17,112 bases of DNA from Chloroflexota bacterium. GTDB taxonomy: Bacteria > Chloroflexota > Anaerolineae > Anaerolineales > Villigracilaceae. Under the pieces are notes generated by a model that worked only from the letters and a program-made list of their open reading frames with translations, was not told the origin of the DNA and made no database searches. Location of the stretch: assembly GCA_021796315.1 (NCBI GenBank), contig JAJYOH010000058.1, positions 1 to 17,112 on the forward strand, in the 5' to 3' direction. Both the position numbers and the translations under genes were made by a program. This document shows, piece by piece, positions 7,053 to 14,341 of this stretch. How positions within the stretch are numbered: the stretch's first letter is position 1; every line of letters starts with the position of its first letter.

Positions 7053-7658
7053 TTAGATTTTTTCCGCACAGGGCTGGCAGACGATCTTACCGTGCTTGAC
7101 GCGGGCATAACGTTCGACGGTAACTTCGCCACACTCCGCGCAGATAATCGTATCGAAGGCGTGCGGAAGCATGGGGGGCAGCTTCATCTCTTTAATGGGT
7201 TCCACCTTGAACAACACTTCAGCCTTTTCAGCCAACACCTGGTCAATCAACGGCGCGGACAATTTCTCATCCACCTGCGAAGCAGGCATACCCCGTCTGC
7301 GGTATTTGATGAACTCCGATTCCTGACTGCGGCGCATGGCTTCGGGAGTCGCAACCACGCGGACGCTGCGCCCCGTTTTGTTGTCAATCAATGTCAGTGC
7401 AAACTTTCCATAACCTAAGCTGCGGATATTGCCTTTGCCGAACGTGCAGCCCGTGACAACCTGCACGCCATCCGCGAAACAGGTGGAGCAGTGATTGCGG
7501 TCAATCTCAATCAGTGCGGTCAGCTGACCATCAGGCGCATGTTCCACGCCCAGAGCGTTCATCGCCGTCTCCCCGGCGCGCAGCCCGAGTGGCATGGCAG
7601 GACATTTATGTCCATGTAATGCGAGACCAACTTTGTAAACTTCATCATTGCGATCCAT
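7053..7658 (-). CDS. FmdE-family protein with C-terminal CxxC...CxxC zinc finger (copy 1)
   Basis: This 201-residue soluble protein is of the FmdE family (PF02663, named after formylmethanofuran dehydrogenase subunit E). The N-terminal domain has the motif [15 protein letters not shown] (H15, H17, C19), then [22 protein letters not shown] with C57, C60 and C71. It ends in a zinc-ribbon finger, C173-x2-C176 and C194-x2-C197. The family has a conserved Cys/His cavity thought to bind metal or a cofactor; its reaction is not known. Start choice: an ATG at 7670 lies 3 bases after the previous stop, but GGGAGAAAAA directly precedes the ATG at 7658, so that start is preferred. It forms a tandem pair with the next gene, and all motif cysteines of the family are present in this copy. 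Confidence 0.88.
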   Translation of the reverse strand: MDRNDEVYKVGLALHGHKCPAMPLGLRAGETAMNALGVEHAPDGQLTALIEIDRNHCSTCFADGVQVVTGCTFGKGNIRSLGYGKFALTLIDNKTGRSVRVVATPEAMRRSQESEFIKYRRRGMPASQVDEKLSAPLIDQVLAEKAEVLFKVEPIKEMKLPPMLPHAFDTIICAECGEVTVERYARVKHGKIVCQPCAEKI

Positions 7659-7673
7659 TTTTTCTCCCATGAA

Positions 7674-8294
7674 TTAGCGTTCAATCAACGCAGATTTTTC
7701 ATACCCGGAACAAGGAATGCAAACGGGCTTCCCATCCTTCATCCGCACATAGCGATCAAAGACATACTCGCCACACACACTGCATTTAGTTTTATTGAAT
7801 GAGCCTTTGACAGGCGTGTACTTGAAACCGGGTTTGGCTTCCACTTTGAAGATGACTTCGTCAGGCTGGTTATATGTCCATTGGATGACTTCGCGCCGCA
7901 CCTCCAGCGGAATTTGCGAAGGCTCAATACCCTTTTTGCGATAGACGAAGAACTCAAACTTTCCCATTGCATCAATGAATTCAGGCAATAGCGAGTAACG
8001 CACCGCGCCTTTTTGCGGATGATAGAACGTCGCTGCCAGTTTGCCGTAGAAGGTCTTGGCGATCATCACCTTGCCATAGGTCGCGCCAGTGGCGATTTGC
8101 ATTCCATCCATCATGCAAGTTTGTGGATGTCCCTCACCAAGTTCAGGGAAGATGAAGAAGCCATGGTCAGCTTCTTTCTCCGCTCTAAGATATGCCAGCG
8201 CCAATTTGCCCATGCGATAGCCAATTGGCATAAAGGGACATTCGTGGGCGTGAAATTCAAATGCCCATTCAGGAGGAATATGTTGTGTTGTCAT
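7674..8294 (-). CDS. FmdE-family protein with zinc finger, lacking two motif cysteines (copy 2)
   Basis: This 206-residue paralog of the following gene has matching landmarks at the same residue numbers: FHAHECPFMPIGYRMG (H15, H17, C19), H56 and C60 in GHPQTCMMDG, and a C-terminal finger C171-x2-C174 and C192-x2-C195. Two cysteines of the other copy are replaced: C57 by Pro and C71 by Ala (IATGATYGKV in place of [10 protein letters not shown]). This suggests that copy 2 has lost part of a metal or redox site and may be a regulatory or structural partner in a heteromer. The upstream AAGGG is rather far (10 bases). It lies between the TSUP exporter and FmdE copy 1, and the stop is separated from the next start by about 15 bases. 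Confidence 0.87.
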   Translation of the reverse strand: MTTQHIPPEWAFEFHAHECPFMPIGYRMGKLALAYLRAEKEADHGFFIFPELGEGHPQTCMMDGMQIATGATYGKVMIAKTFYGKLAATFYHPQKGAVRYSLLPEFIDAMGKFEFFVYRKKGIEPSQIPLEVRREVIQWTYNQPDEVIFKVEAKPGFKYTPVKGSFNKTKCSVCGEYVFDRYVRMKDGKPVCIPCSGYEKSALIER

Positions 8295-8319
8295 TTTAAA
8301 ATCGCCCTTTACTGTTTTT

Positions 8320-9093
8320 CTATCCGAGAAGTGCGATCAGCATTTGTGCGGCAAATGCCCACATGATCAAGCCCAAGCCGGCTTTGATCATTTTGGTCTT
8401 GACGTTCATACTGACTCTTGCCCCAAGATTTCCACCGATGAGAACGGCAATGCCGGTCACAATGATCAGGGGAATATCGAAATGATGAGAGGTCGCATGG
8501 CCGAGGATGCCAGCCAGCGCCGAGAATGAGATGATCAAATGCGAGGAGCCGGCCGCGATCTTGGTCGGGATCTTGCAAACGTAGACCATGAACGGAACTA
8601 CGAAAATGCCGCCGCCAACACCGAGCAGCCCCGCGATGAATCCCACAGCCAGACCAAAGACCGCGATAAGGATATACATGCCCGTGGACAAGTCTTTGGG
8701 CGAATGTTCCTCAACCTTTTCCTTTTCCCAATAGGAGTAGATCATCCTAGCGCCTACACCCAGCAGGAAAATTACAAACACCCACAGCAGAACGGTGTTA
8801 TTGAATGATTTGGATAGTGCCCCTCCCAGAAAAGCACCAAGGCTAATGCCCGGCGCGAAGATGAGGGATGTCTTGAAATCAATCATCTTCTTGCGGTAGA
8901 AAATATAGCCTGCTGATAAAGAAGTGATGAGATTCAATGCCAGCGATGTCGAAGTGGAGAGAAGGATTGAATAGCCGAGCAGAATCAATAGCGGCGAGTA
9001 CACCGAGCCTCCACCCTGACCGAACATCGAAAATATAAAGGCAATCATGAAGGAAAAGATGACCGCGGCCAGCAATGTAGAATTGATATCCAT
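8320..9093 (-). CDS. TSUP (TauE/SafE) family anion exporter, second copy
   Basis: This 257-residue inner-membrane protein shows clear TSUP hallmarks. Each half has a glycine-rich segment near its start: FSMFGQGGGSVYSPLL (about 21-36) and IAGLLGVGGGIFVVPFMV (about 153-170). A polar linker (WEKEKVEEHSPKD) joins the halves and there are about eight hydrophobic segments. Members export sulfite, sulfonates or thiosulfate, or import related anions. AGAGGA lies 9 bases before the ATG. It follows the first mini-thioredoxin by 54 bases and precedes the FmdE pair. It is a much more typical family member than the copy at 2169-2933, and the two share little obvious sequence, so they are probably not a recent duplication. 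Confidence 0.92.
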   Translation of the reverse strand: MDINSTLLAAVIFSFMIAFIFSMFGQGGGSVYSPLLILLGYSILLSTSTSLALNLITSLSAGYIFYRKKMIDFKTSLIFAPGISLGAFLGGALSKSFNNTVLLWVFVIFLLGVGARMIYSYWEKEKVEEHSPKDLSTGMYILIAVFGLAVGFIAGLLGVGGGIFVVPFMVYVCKIPTKIAAGSSHLIISFSALAGILGHATSHHFDIPLIIVTGIAVLIGGNLGARVSMNVKTKMIKAGLGLIMWAFAAQMLIALLG

Positions 9094-9147
9094 GATGGTT
9101 AATCCTCTTTGATTATTTTTGTCTTTCCGTTCCCGACACGGAATTTT

Positions 9148-9393
9148 TCATACCGTGCAGCCCTTACGTAGCGCGTGTTCGATCTTTGCTGTACCGCGAT
9201 GACCGACCATGACAACCTTTTCGTTGATGACCAGCACCGGCGTGGTCATCACACCATAAGACATGATGCGCTCGATGTCCTGCACATATTCCACGTTGAT
9301 GCCTTGCCAGTTATTGTGCGCGATAATGCGGTTCACGTCGTTGTACATCATCTGGCAAGCCGCACAGCCGGTTCCCAGAATTTTGACATCCAT
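9148..9393 (-). CDS. Small thioredoxin-fold protein, CAAC motif
   Basis: This 81-residue protein is of the thioredoxin_3 type (PF13192, often named small redox-active disulfide protein 2). It opens MDVKILGTGCAAC, with the redox pair C10 and C13, and has the cis-proline in VMTTPVLVINEKVV, followed by a glycine turn and a final helix. One more cysteine is near the C-terminus (KGCTV). Such proteins are commonly coded beside DUF318/ArsP-type permeases and ArsR regulators and are thought to act as reductant or metal-thiol relay. AAGGA is 7 bases before the ATG. It directly follows the permease gene (45-base gap). It has no signal peptide, so it should be cytoplasmic. Confidence 0.92.
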   Translation of the reverse strand: MDVKILGTGCAACQMMYNDVNRIIAHNNWQGINVEYVQDIERIMSYGVMTTPVLVINEKVVMVGHRGTAKIEHALRKGCTV

Positions 9394-9438
9394 GGCTTTA
9401 TCCTTTCCATTCCTCTCGTTTGAGGCCAGCTACTTCGG

Positions 9439-10488
9439 CTACATAACCCAATTGAACAAATAGCCGGTGATGATGATGGCGACCGTGATCACACCGATGA
9501 AAACAGCGATCAATTGCGGCTTGAGCACACGCCGCAGGATGATCGTCTCCGGCAGGCTCAATCCCACCACCGACATCATGAAAGCCAGCACCGTCCCAAG
9601 CGACGCGCCTTTTTCCATCAATGCGCTGACAATGGGTATGACGCCTGCCGCGTTCGAATAAAGCGGGACGCCAATCAAAACCGCCGCAGGCACGGACCAC
9701 CATTCCTGCCTGCCCATGATTCCAGCCAGCGCGGCATCGGGGACATAACCGTGAATCCCGGCGCCAACTGCGATTCCCACCACCACATACAACCAGACCT
9801 TGCCGACGATCTCCTTGACCGAATCCCACGAACGTTCGATGCGCTCCTCAAGCGTTGGCTTTTCGATGACGCCCTCGCCCTGGATCTTCATTTGCCAAAC
9901 GAAATCCTCCACATAGCGTTCCATGTTGAGTCGACCGATGGCTAGTCCGGCGATGATCGCAATGAACAGTCCCGAAGCAATGTATAACCCAGCCACTTTC
10001 CAGCCGAACAAGCCAAAGAGCATCACCACAGCCACCTCATTGATGGTTGGTGCGGCGATGAGGAAGGAAAATGTCACGCCCAGCGGAATGCCTGATTCAA
10101 CAAATCCGATGAAGAGCGGAACCGCCGAGCAGGAGCAGAATGGCGTGACGATACCAAGCATGGCCGCCAGCACATTGCCCACTCCCTCGCGTTTTCCGCC
10201 CAGCCAAGCGCGAGTTTGCTCCGCGCTGAAAAATGTTCGCAGGAGCGAGATCAGAAAGATCATGCCGCCCAGCAGCAGGATGATCTTGGGCACATCGTAA
10301 AAAAAGAAAGCCAGTGCATCGCCCAAGCGGGAACCCTGCTGCTGTGCCAAAAGGTTGTACGCTATCCAATTTGCCAGTGGTTGAATGACGCTGTATACCG
10401 CAATCCAGGTGAAGAGGGCCAACATCAACAGGACGAGCATGCGCCAGGGGATTTCGGGTTTCTTTTGAGTGGAAAGGCTTTGATCCAT
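9439..10488 (-). CDS. DUF318/ArsP-type permease (CSCS motif)
   Basis: This 349-residue inner-membrane protein is of the PF03773 permease family, which includes ArsP (export of trivalent organoarsenicals) and related uncharacterised metal or thiol permeases. It has about eight to ten hydrophobic segments. The family hallmark TPFCSCSAVPLF carries C118 and C120, and later segments read LIAAPTINEVAVVMLFG and GVPLYSNAAGVIPIV. The first 15 residues are polar, then a membrane helix begins. AAAGGA is 7 bases before the ATG. An ArsR-type operator (10509-10524) lies about 20 bases upstream. It is the first gene of the long minus-strand series and is followed at once by its thioredoxin partner. The substrate, perhaps arsenic, selenium or another thiophilic species, is an inference. 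Confidence 0.9.
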   Translation of the reverse strand: MDQSLSTQKKPEIPWRMLVLLMLALFTWIAVYSVIQPLANWIAYNLLAQQQGSRLGDALAFFFYDVPKIILLLGGMIFLISLLRTFFSAEQTRAWLGGKREGVGNVLAAMLGIVTPFCSCSAVPLFIGFVESGIPLGVTFSFLIAAPTINEVAVVMLFGLFGWKVAGLYIASGLFIAIIAGLAIGRLNMERYVEDFVWQMKIQGEGVIEKPTLEERIERSWDSVKEIVGKVWLYVVVGIAVGAGIHGYVPDAALAGIMGRQEWWSVPAAVLIGVPLYSNAAGVIPIVSALMEKGASLGTVLAFMMSVVGLSLPETIILRRVLKPQLIAVFIGVITVAIIITGYLFNWVM

Positions 10489-10508
10489 GATGTTTTCCTT
10501 TGATATAT

Positions 10509-10524
10509 ATTCAAATTATCGAAT
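10509..10524. promoter_or_regulatory. ArsR-type operator, site 1 (before permease)
   Basis: The 16-base imperfect palindrome ATTCAAATTATCGAAT has the form ATTC-N8-GAAT. It lies 21-36 bases before the permease start. A -10-like TATAGT on the minus strand (10533-10538) sits just upstream of it, so a bound repressor could cover the transcription start. It has the same form as four other sites in the window, all next to arsR-linked promoters. This is the expected place for regulating the 9.9-kb gene series from 10488 down to 634. Confidence 0.7.
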
Positions 10525-10590
10525 AGGTTATGACTATAAAATAGCAGCTCACGCCTGCTTCCAATTACCTAACCTTCAATATTTCTATGT

Positions 10591-10965
10591 CTAATTTTGA
10601 AATTCAATGGGCAGGTTTACCGAATGGCTCTGATGCTCCTTGCAATTTGGACAACTGCAGGCAATCGAAGTTAGTTTCAACTTCGCGGTTGGCATGCCTG
10701 TCATCTTGCGAGTTGCATCCAGCACCGAGTAAATCTCCGGACGGGTGACGCGGTAGTAGATGTTCAAGCCATCCCTGCGATCTTTCAGAAGACCCGCATC
10801 GCGTAATACCATCAGTTGCTGCGAAATGTAGGCTTGTCGTTGTTTCAGAATGGCCTCCATGTGGCAAACGCATTGCTCGCCGCCGCGCAAAATCTCCAGA
10901 ATGGCAAGCCGCGTGGGGTGGGTTAGCGCTTTGAATAATTTGATTTCTTCAGGATATTCATACAT
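10591..10965 (-). CDS. arsR: ArsR/SmtB-family metalloregulatory repressor (ArsR1)
   Basis: This 124-residue winged-helix repressor releases DNA when it binds a thiophilic metalloid. It opens YPEEIKLFKALTHPTRLAILEIL, then carries the ArsR sensing motif CVCH (C32, C34, H35), as in ELCVCDL of classical ArsR. The recognition helix is QAYISQQLMVLR (44-55) and the wing is DRRDGLNIYYRV. The tail adds CSCPNC (C103, C105, C108), so up to five thiols may bind As(III), Sb(III) or a soft metal. GAGG is 5 bases before the ATG. Two operator-like palindromes lie upstream, at 10976-10991 and 11052-11067. The recognition helix almost equals that of the second ArsR at 14338-14736, so the two probably share operators. 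Confidence 0.93.
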   Translation of the reverse strand: MYEYPEEIKLFKALTHPTRLAILEILRGGEQCVCHMEAILKQRQAYISQQLMVLRDAGLLKDRRDGLNIYYRVTRPEIYSVLDATRKMTGMPTAKLKLTSIACSCPNCKEHQSHSVNLPIEFQN

Positions 10966-10975
10966 CGAAACCTCT

Positions 10976-10991
10976 ATTCAATCTTTTGAAT
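10976..10991. promoter_or_regulatory. ArsR-type operator, site 2 (before arsR1)
   Basis: The palindrome ATTCAATCTTTTGAAT (six-base arms ATTCAA and TTGAAT form a perfect inverted repeat, with a four-base centre) begins 11 bases upstream of the arsR1 start and touches its ribosome-binding region. It is the most symmetric copy of the ATTC-N8-GAAT family. It probably serves autoregulation of arsR1. Confidence 0.75.
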
Positions 10992-11046
10992 GTTATTGTA
11001 TGCTTGATACTGTAATACGAAAGGTACATAACGTCATATATATAGT

Positions 11047-11067
11047 ATTATATTCATCCTTTTGAAT
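11047..11067 (-). promoter_or_regulatory. Putative arsR1 promoter -10 with ArsR-type operator, site 3
   Basis: Reading the minus strand, a perfect TATAAT (plus-strand 11047-11052) adjoins the palindrome ATTCATCCTTTTGAAT (11052-11067). No good -35 box is visible 16-18 bases upstream. The overlap of operator and -10 fits classic ArsR repression. Site centres 2 and 3 are 76 bases apart. Confidence 0.6.
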
Positions 11068-11082
11068 ATACTCTTAAAAAAT

Positions 11083-11107
11083 AATCCCCGCTTCATAAGC
11101 GAGGATT
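11083..11107 (-). terminator. Rho-independent terminator after the ACR3 operon
   Basis: The arms AATCCCCGCTT and AAGCGAGGATT form an 11-base-pair stem with one mismatch and a three-base loop (CAT on the plus strand). On the minus strand the hairpin is followed by ATTTTTTAAGAG, a run of six T. It lies 13 bases beyond the ACR3 stop and upstream of the arsR1 promoter. It separates the second arsR operon (14736 to 11120) from the arsR1 unit. Confidence 0.85.
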
Positions 11108-11119
11108 CGTGTTTCATTA

Positions 11120-12247
11120 TTATTTAATCAGCTGCTTATCCGGTGGACAAACTTCCTGCGCGGCGTTCAATATATCGGGCGAAGAAGCAACTGTTGCGCC
11201 GAAATATCTTCCTTGAAAGAAGAAAGCTACATTGACCAAGCCAATCATCACCGGCACCTCGATCAACGGGCCAATCACTGCCGCAAATGCCGCGCCAGAA
11301 TTAATACCAAATACAGCGACCGCAACCGCGATGGCCAGTTCAAAGTTGTTGCTTGCAGCGGTAAAGGAAAGCGTGGTGGTTTTGCTGTAATCCGCACCGA
11401 TCATTTTCCCCAACAAGAACGATACAAGGAACATTGCCACGAAATAGATCAAAAGCGGTATCGCGATCCGCACAACATCCAGTGGCAGCTCCACGATTAC
11501 ATTGCCTTTGAGCGAGAACATGACGATGATAGTGAAGAGCAGGGCGATGAGGGTCATCGGGCTGATCTTTGGAACAAATTGTGTGTGATACCAATCTTTA
11601 CCTTTGGCTCGAACGAGGAAGAAACGCGTGAAGAAACCAGCGAGGAACGGAATCCCGAGGTAGATGAAAACGCTCCTGGCAATCTCTCCAATGGTAATGT
11701 TCACGATGTTGCCGGTCATTCCAAACCAGGTGGGCAGAACCGTGATGAATGCGTACGCATATACGCTGTAGAACAAAACCTGGAAGATGCTGTTGAATGC
11801 GACCAAACCGGCGGCGTATTCGGTGTCGCCTTTAGCCAGTTCATTCCATACAATGACCATCGCGATGCAACGTGCCAGTCCGATCAAGATCAGCCCCGTC
11901 ATGTATTCGGGATAACCGCGCAAGAATATAATGGCGAGAATAAACATCAAGATGGGGCCAATCACCCAGTTCTGAATGAGCGAGAGGCCAAGAATTTTCC
12001 AGTTGCTGAACACATCGCGCAGTTCATCGTAGTGGACTTTTGCCAGTGGCGGGTACATCATCAGGATCAAGCCAATCGCAATCGGAATGTTGGTCGTTCC
12101 CACCGATACGGCTGTGTTGAAATCCGCGACGGCCCTGGGAAAAAGAAATCCGATTCCAACTCCCAAGGCCATGGCAAGGAAAATCCATAGCGTCAGGTAG
12201 CGATCAAGTGTCGAGAGTTTCCTGGTTGTGTTTTTTCCCTGGGTCAC
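11120..12247 (-). CDS. acr3: ACR3-type arsenite efflux permease
   Basis: This 375-residue inner-membrane protein exports As(III) (and often Sb(III)) driven by the proton gradient. It has about ten hydrophobic segments. The conserved and essential cysteine is in [13 protein letters not shown] (C127), and the second family signature [20 protein letters not shown] (E303) is followed by [17 protein letters not shown]. The length is normal. Start choice: the frame can begin with TTG at 12259, but that stretch itself forms the ribosome binding site (TTGGAGGCG). GTG at 12247, 5 bases after GGAGG, is the natural start. It is the last gene of the operon led by the second arsR and is closed by the hairpin terminator. 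No ArsC arsenate reductase or ArsA ATPase is in the window. Confidence 0.95.
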   Translation of the reverse strand: MTQGKNTTRKLSTLDRYLTLWIFLAMALGVGIGFLFPRAVADFNTAVSVGTTNIPIAIGLILMMYPPLAKVHYDELRDVFSNWKILGLSLIQNWVIGPILMFILAIIFLRGYPEYMTGLILIGLARCIAMVIVWNELAKGDTEYAAGLVAFNSIFQVLFYSVYAYAFITVLPTWFGMTGNIVNITIGEIARSVFIYLGIPFLAGFFTRFFLVRAKGKDWYHTQFVPKISPMTLIALLFTIIVMFSLKGNVIVELPLDVVRIAIPLLIYFVAMFLVSFLLGKMIGADYSKTTTLSFTAASNNFELAIAVAVAVFGINSGAAFAAVIGPLIEVPVMIGLVNVAFFFQGRYFGATVASSPDILNAAQEVCPPDKQLIK

Positions 12248-12266
12248 AAACGCCTCCAATGCTTTT

Positions 12267-12289
12267 AAAAATACTGCATGGCAATGCAG
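12267..12289 (-). terminator. Weak hairpin plus T-run between thioredoxin and acr3
   Basis: On the minus strand CTGCAT-TGCC-ATGCAG forms a six-pair stem with a four-base loop, followed by TATTTTT. It lies inside the operon, between the stop of the mini-thioredoxin and the acr3 ribosome binding site. The short stem suggests partial termination or an RNA-stability element rather than a full stop. Confidence is low. Confidence 0.4.
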
Positions 12290-12301
12290 GGGTACTCCGC
12301 G

Positions 12302-12553
12302 CTACGCGGCTTCCAAGGCATTCATCAGAAATGTCGTGATCTCGGCCTTGGGCGGGATGCGCCCGGATGAAACCAGCTTCTCATTGATCACTAGCCCGGG
12401 CGTGGACAGGATGGGGTACTTCATAATTTCCGGATATTCGGTGACTTTGATGAAGTCGGCTTCGAGTGCCATTTCGTTTACAACTTCGCGCGTCAGAGCT
12501 TCGAGTTTCCTGCAATTGGCGCAACCTGAACCGAGGATTTTTATGGTCAACAT
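12302..12553 (-). CDS. Small thioredoxin-fold protein, CANC motif
   Basis: This 83-residue protein is of the thioredoxin_3 type. It opens MLTIKILGSGCANC (redox pair C11, C14), carries the cis-proline in ILSTPGLVINEKLVSSG and ends in an alanine-rich helix. No other cysteine is present, so it is the simplest of the three copies. AAGGAA lies 8 bases before the ATG. It sits between the CHNC thioredoxin and acr3 in the second arsR operon. A likely role is as electron or metalloid-thiol relay for the adjacent transporters or a reductase, by analogy with the frequent pairing of such genes with arsenic permeases; this is inference. Confidence 0.92.
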   Translation of the reverse strand: MLTIKILGSGCANCRKLEALTREVVNEMALEADFIKVTEYPEIMKYPILSTPGLVINEKLVSSGRIPPKAEITTFLMNALEAA

Positions 12554-12584
12554 ATTTTTTTTCCTTGAATGTTTCGATTTTTTG

Positions 12585-12833
12585 TTATACCGGGACCGCT
12601 TTCAGCCACTCCAGCAGAGTCTCGGTCGTTGGAACCTCGCATTGGCTCACCAAACGCCCGTCAATCAGTAGACCTGGGATCGCATCCAACGGAATGTGGT
12701 GACGAATGATTCGTTGATCATCCACTCGCTCGACTTCCACATCTGTCCGTCCCAATGTGGCTATAGCATCCGCCAAGCGTCTCTCCAATTCCAGGCAGTT
12801 GTGACAGCCCGTGCCGAGGACTTGGATCTTCAT
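12585..12833 (-). CDS. Small thioredoxin-fold protein, CHNC motif
   Basis: This 82-residue thioredoxin_3-type protein starts MKIQVLGTGCHNC (C10, C13), has the cis-proline in LDAIPGLLIDGRLV, then an extra cysteine in SQCEVP and a closing helix. The frame is open much further upstream (to 13046), but that region overlaps the permease gene. The ATG at 12833 has a strong AAGGAGG 6 bases before it, so this start is clear. It follows the large permease by 41 bases. The CxxC middle residues (His-Asn) differ from the CAAC and CANC copies, which should change the redox potential. With the third cysteine it could also bind a metal. Confidence 0.92.
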   Translation of the reverse strand: MKIQVLGTGCHNCLELERRLADAIATLGRTDVEVERVDDQRIIRHHIPLDAIPGLLIDGRLVSQCEVPTTETLLEWLKAVPV

Positions 12834-12874
12834 AGCAACCTCCTTCTTCTGACAAAAAGACAACCAAACAAAAA

Positions 12875-14341
12875 CTATGGTTTTTGAGCCATGGTCACCA
12901 TCGTGTTCCGACGGCTCATCCACCAGAGCAAGCCTCCTAGCACCACAAGGAATGTCACCAAGTAAAGCACAATCAAGCTCATACTTGTACCATCCACCCA
13001 AGTGCCATAGAGGAGCCCTGCCAGCATACTGAAGAGAGCAACCCAAGTGACATACATCCAGGATTTGATCCTTCCGATGATGGTCGAAACGATCAGGATG
13101 CTTTGCAGACTTAATTCGGGGTCAGCCATAAGATAAGCAAGAAGTGGACCGCGGTGCATGCCCAAGTCGAGGAACATATTGGCGATCGGCACTTCGACCA
13201 GAGTAGGGAAATACATGAACACACCAAAGATTACTGCTGCTAGGTTGCCGAGCAGGGTATTTTGCCCGGCGAGCATCTCAATCCATTCCGGTTTGATGAG
13301 CACGCGGATGATGCCCACCGCAAACACACCAACGACAAGCAATGGGAATATCTGCTTTACGAACTTCCACGATTCCCAAAGGAATTCGCGGGCTTCAGTT
13401 TCGGTAAGTTTCGCCCTGAGGATCCAACCCACGACAGCGAGGGCAATCGCGACAGCAAAGAGCTTTCCATTGATAAAGAGATCCAGCCCATTTGAATGCG
13501 GGGACATGCCGACTGCAGCAACCATAAGGGTGAGCGTAACGAGGCTGAGTGATGACCATGTCCACTTGTTGAAGCCGTCCAGGACATTTTCCATACCCTT
13601 CCAGGATACAACACCTATGAGGATAAGCAGAACAATAAGGACCGCACCCTGTGCGGTGACTCCTTCTTCGCCTCTGGCTGCGTTATAGGGAACAAGGTTA
13701 TAGAGAAAACCCTGAAACTTATCCATGCTAGGAATGGGAACCGTGACTGTGACATAGCTATCGGTCAGCACATTGACTTTAAAAGTGCCAGAGAGCAAGA
13801 GGGCAACCAGCATCAGCAGGAAAATCAGGGCAGGGCGTCGCATTTTCCCCTGTGCGGCAAATATCGTGTCAATGGCTTTATCATGTTCAACATCTTCATG
13901 GCGGAAGATGAGTGCCATGATGATGCCGATTCCAATTCCAAATGCCAGTGAGAGAAACAAACGCGCAAATGCCAAATCCGCGCCGATGACCCCGCCTGTA
14001 TAAATGAGCGCCAAGATGTTCGCGGCAGGGGCAAAGAATAAGAATGTTATGGCGGGACCGATCCCGGCGCCCTTCTTATAGATGCCGGCAAACAAGGGAA
14101 CGATGGTGCAGGAACAAACTGCCAACACGGAACCTGCCAGAGCCGCGGCGGGATAGGAAATGAATTTAGGTGTGTTGTATCCAAGAAAACGTGTGACTGT
14201 CTCTTTAGGGATCAGGGCTGTCATGGCTCCCGCAATATAAAAGGCGGGAAGCAAACATAAAAGCACGTGTGCCGCAAGATACGAAGCGAGATTGCCAAGC
14301 CCACCATATAGTAATTCGGTGAGGAGGGAAAGGATGTTCAT
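12875..14341 (-). CDS. Large DUF318/ArsP-type permease (CSCT motif)
   Basis: This 488-residue inner-membrane protein of the same permease family as the one at 9439-10488 is about 140 residues longer and not a recent copy. The hallmark is VLAVCSCTIVPLFAGIYKKGAGIGPAITF-like, with C76 and C78, followed by FFAPAANILALIYTGG. A second half repeats the plan, with a conserved YFPTLVEVPIANMFLDLGM segment. Between the halves there are a charged cytoplasmic loop (HEDVEHDKAIDTIF) and a loop with PSMDKFQGFLYNLVPYNAARGEEG. The start ATG overlaps the arsR2 stop (ATGA), so they are translationally coupled. Members of this subgroup are usually beside arsR and a mini-thioredoxin, as here. The substrate is unproven; arsenic or organic thiol conjugates are candidates. 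Confidence 0.9.
   Translation of the reverse strand: MNILSLLTELLYGGLGNLASYLAAHVLLCLLPAFYIAGAMTALIPKETVTRFLGYNTPKFISYPAAALAGSVLAVCSCTIVPLFAGIYKKGAGIGPAITFLFFAPAANILALIYTGGVIGADLAFARLFLSLAFGIGIGIIMALIFRHEDVEHDKAIDTIFAAQGKMRRPALIFLLMLVALLLSGTFKVNVLTDSYVTVTVPIPSMDKFQGFLYNLVPYNAARGEEGVTAQGAVLIVLLILIGVVSWKGMENVLDGFNKWTWSSLSLVTLTLMVAAVGMSPHSNGLDLFINGKLFAVAIALAVVGWILRAKLTETEAREFLWESWKFVKQIFPLLVVGVFAVGIIRVLIKPEWIEMLAGQNTLLGNLAAVIFGVFMYFPTLVEVPIANMFLDLGMHRGPLLAYLMADPELSLQSILIVSTIIGRIKSWMYVTWVALFSMLAGLLYGTWVDGTSMSLIVLYLVTFLVVLGGLLWWMSRRNTMVTMAQKP

Noticed and set aside
9125..9143. Inverted repeat TTCCGT / ACGGAA between thioredoxin and TSUP genes as a terminator
   Set aside because: The T-run is on the plus-strand side, but all genes here are read on the minus strand; the stem is only six pairs.
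11213..12190. A 325-codon open frame on the plus strand opposite acr3
   Set aside because: Its peptide is very rich in His, Gln, Glu and Asp with no family likeness, while the minus strand codes a complete ACR3 with essential cysteine. It is an antisense shadow.
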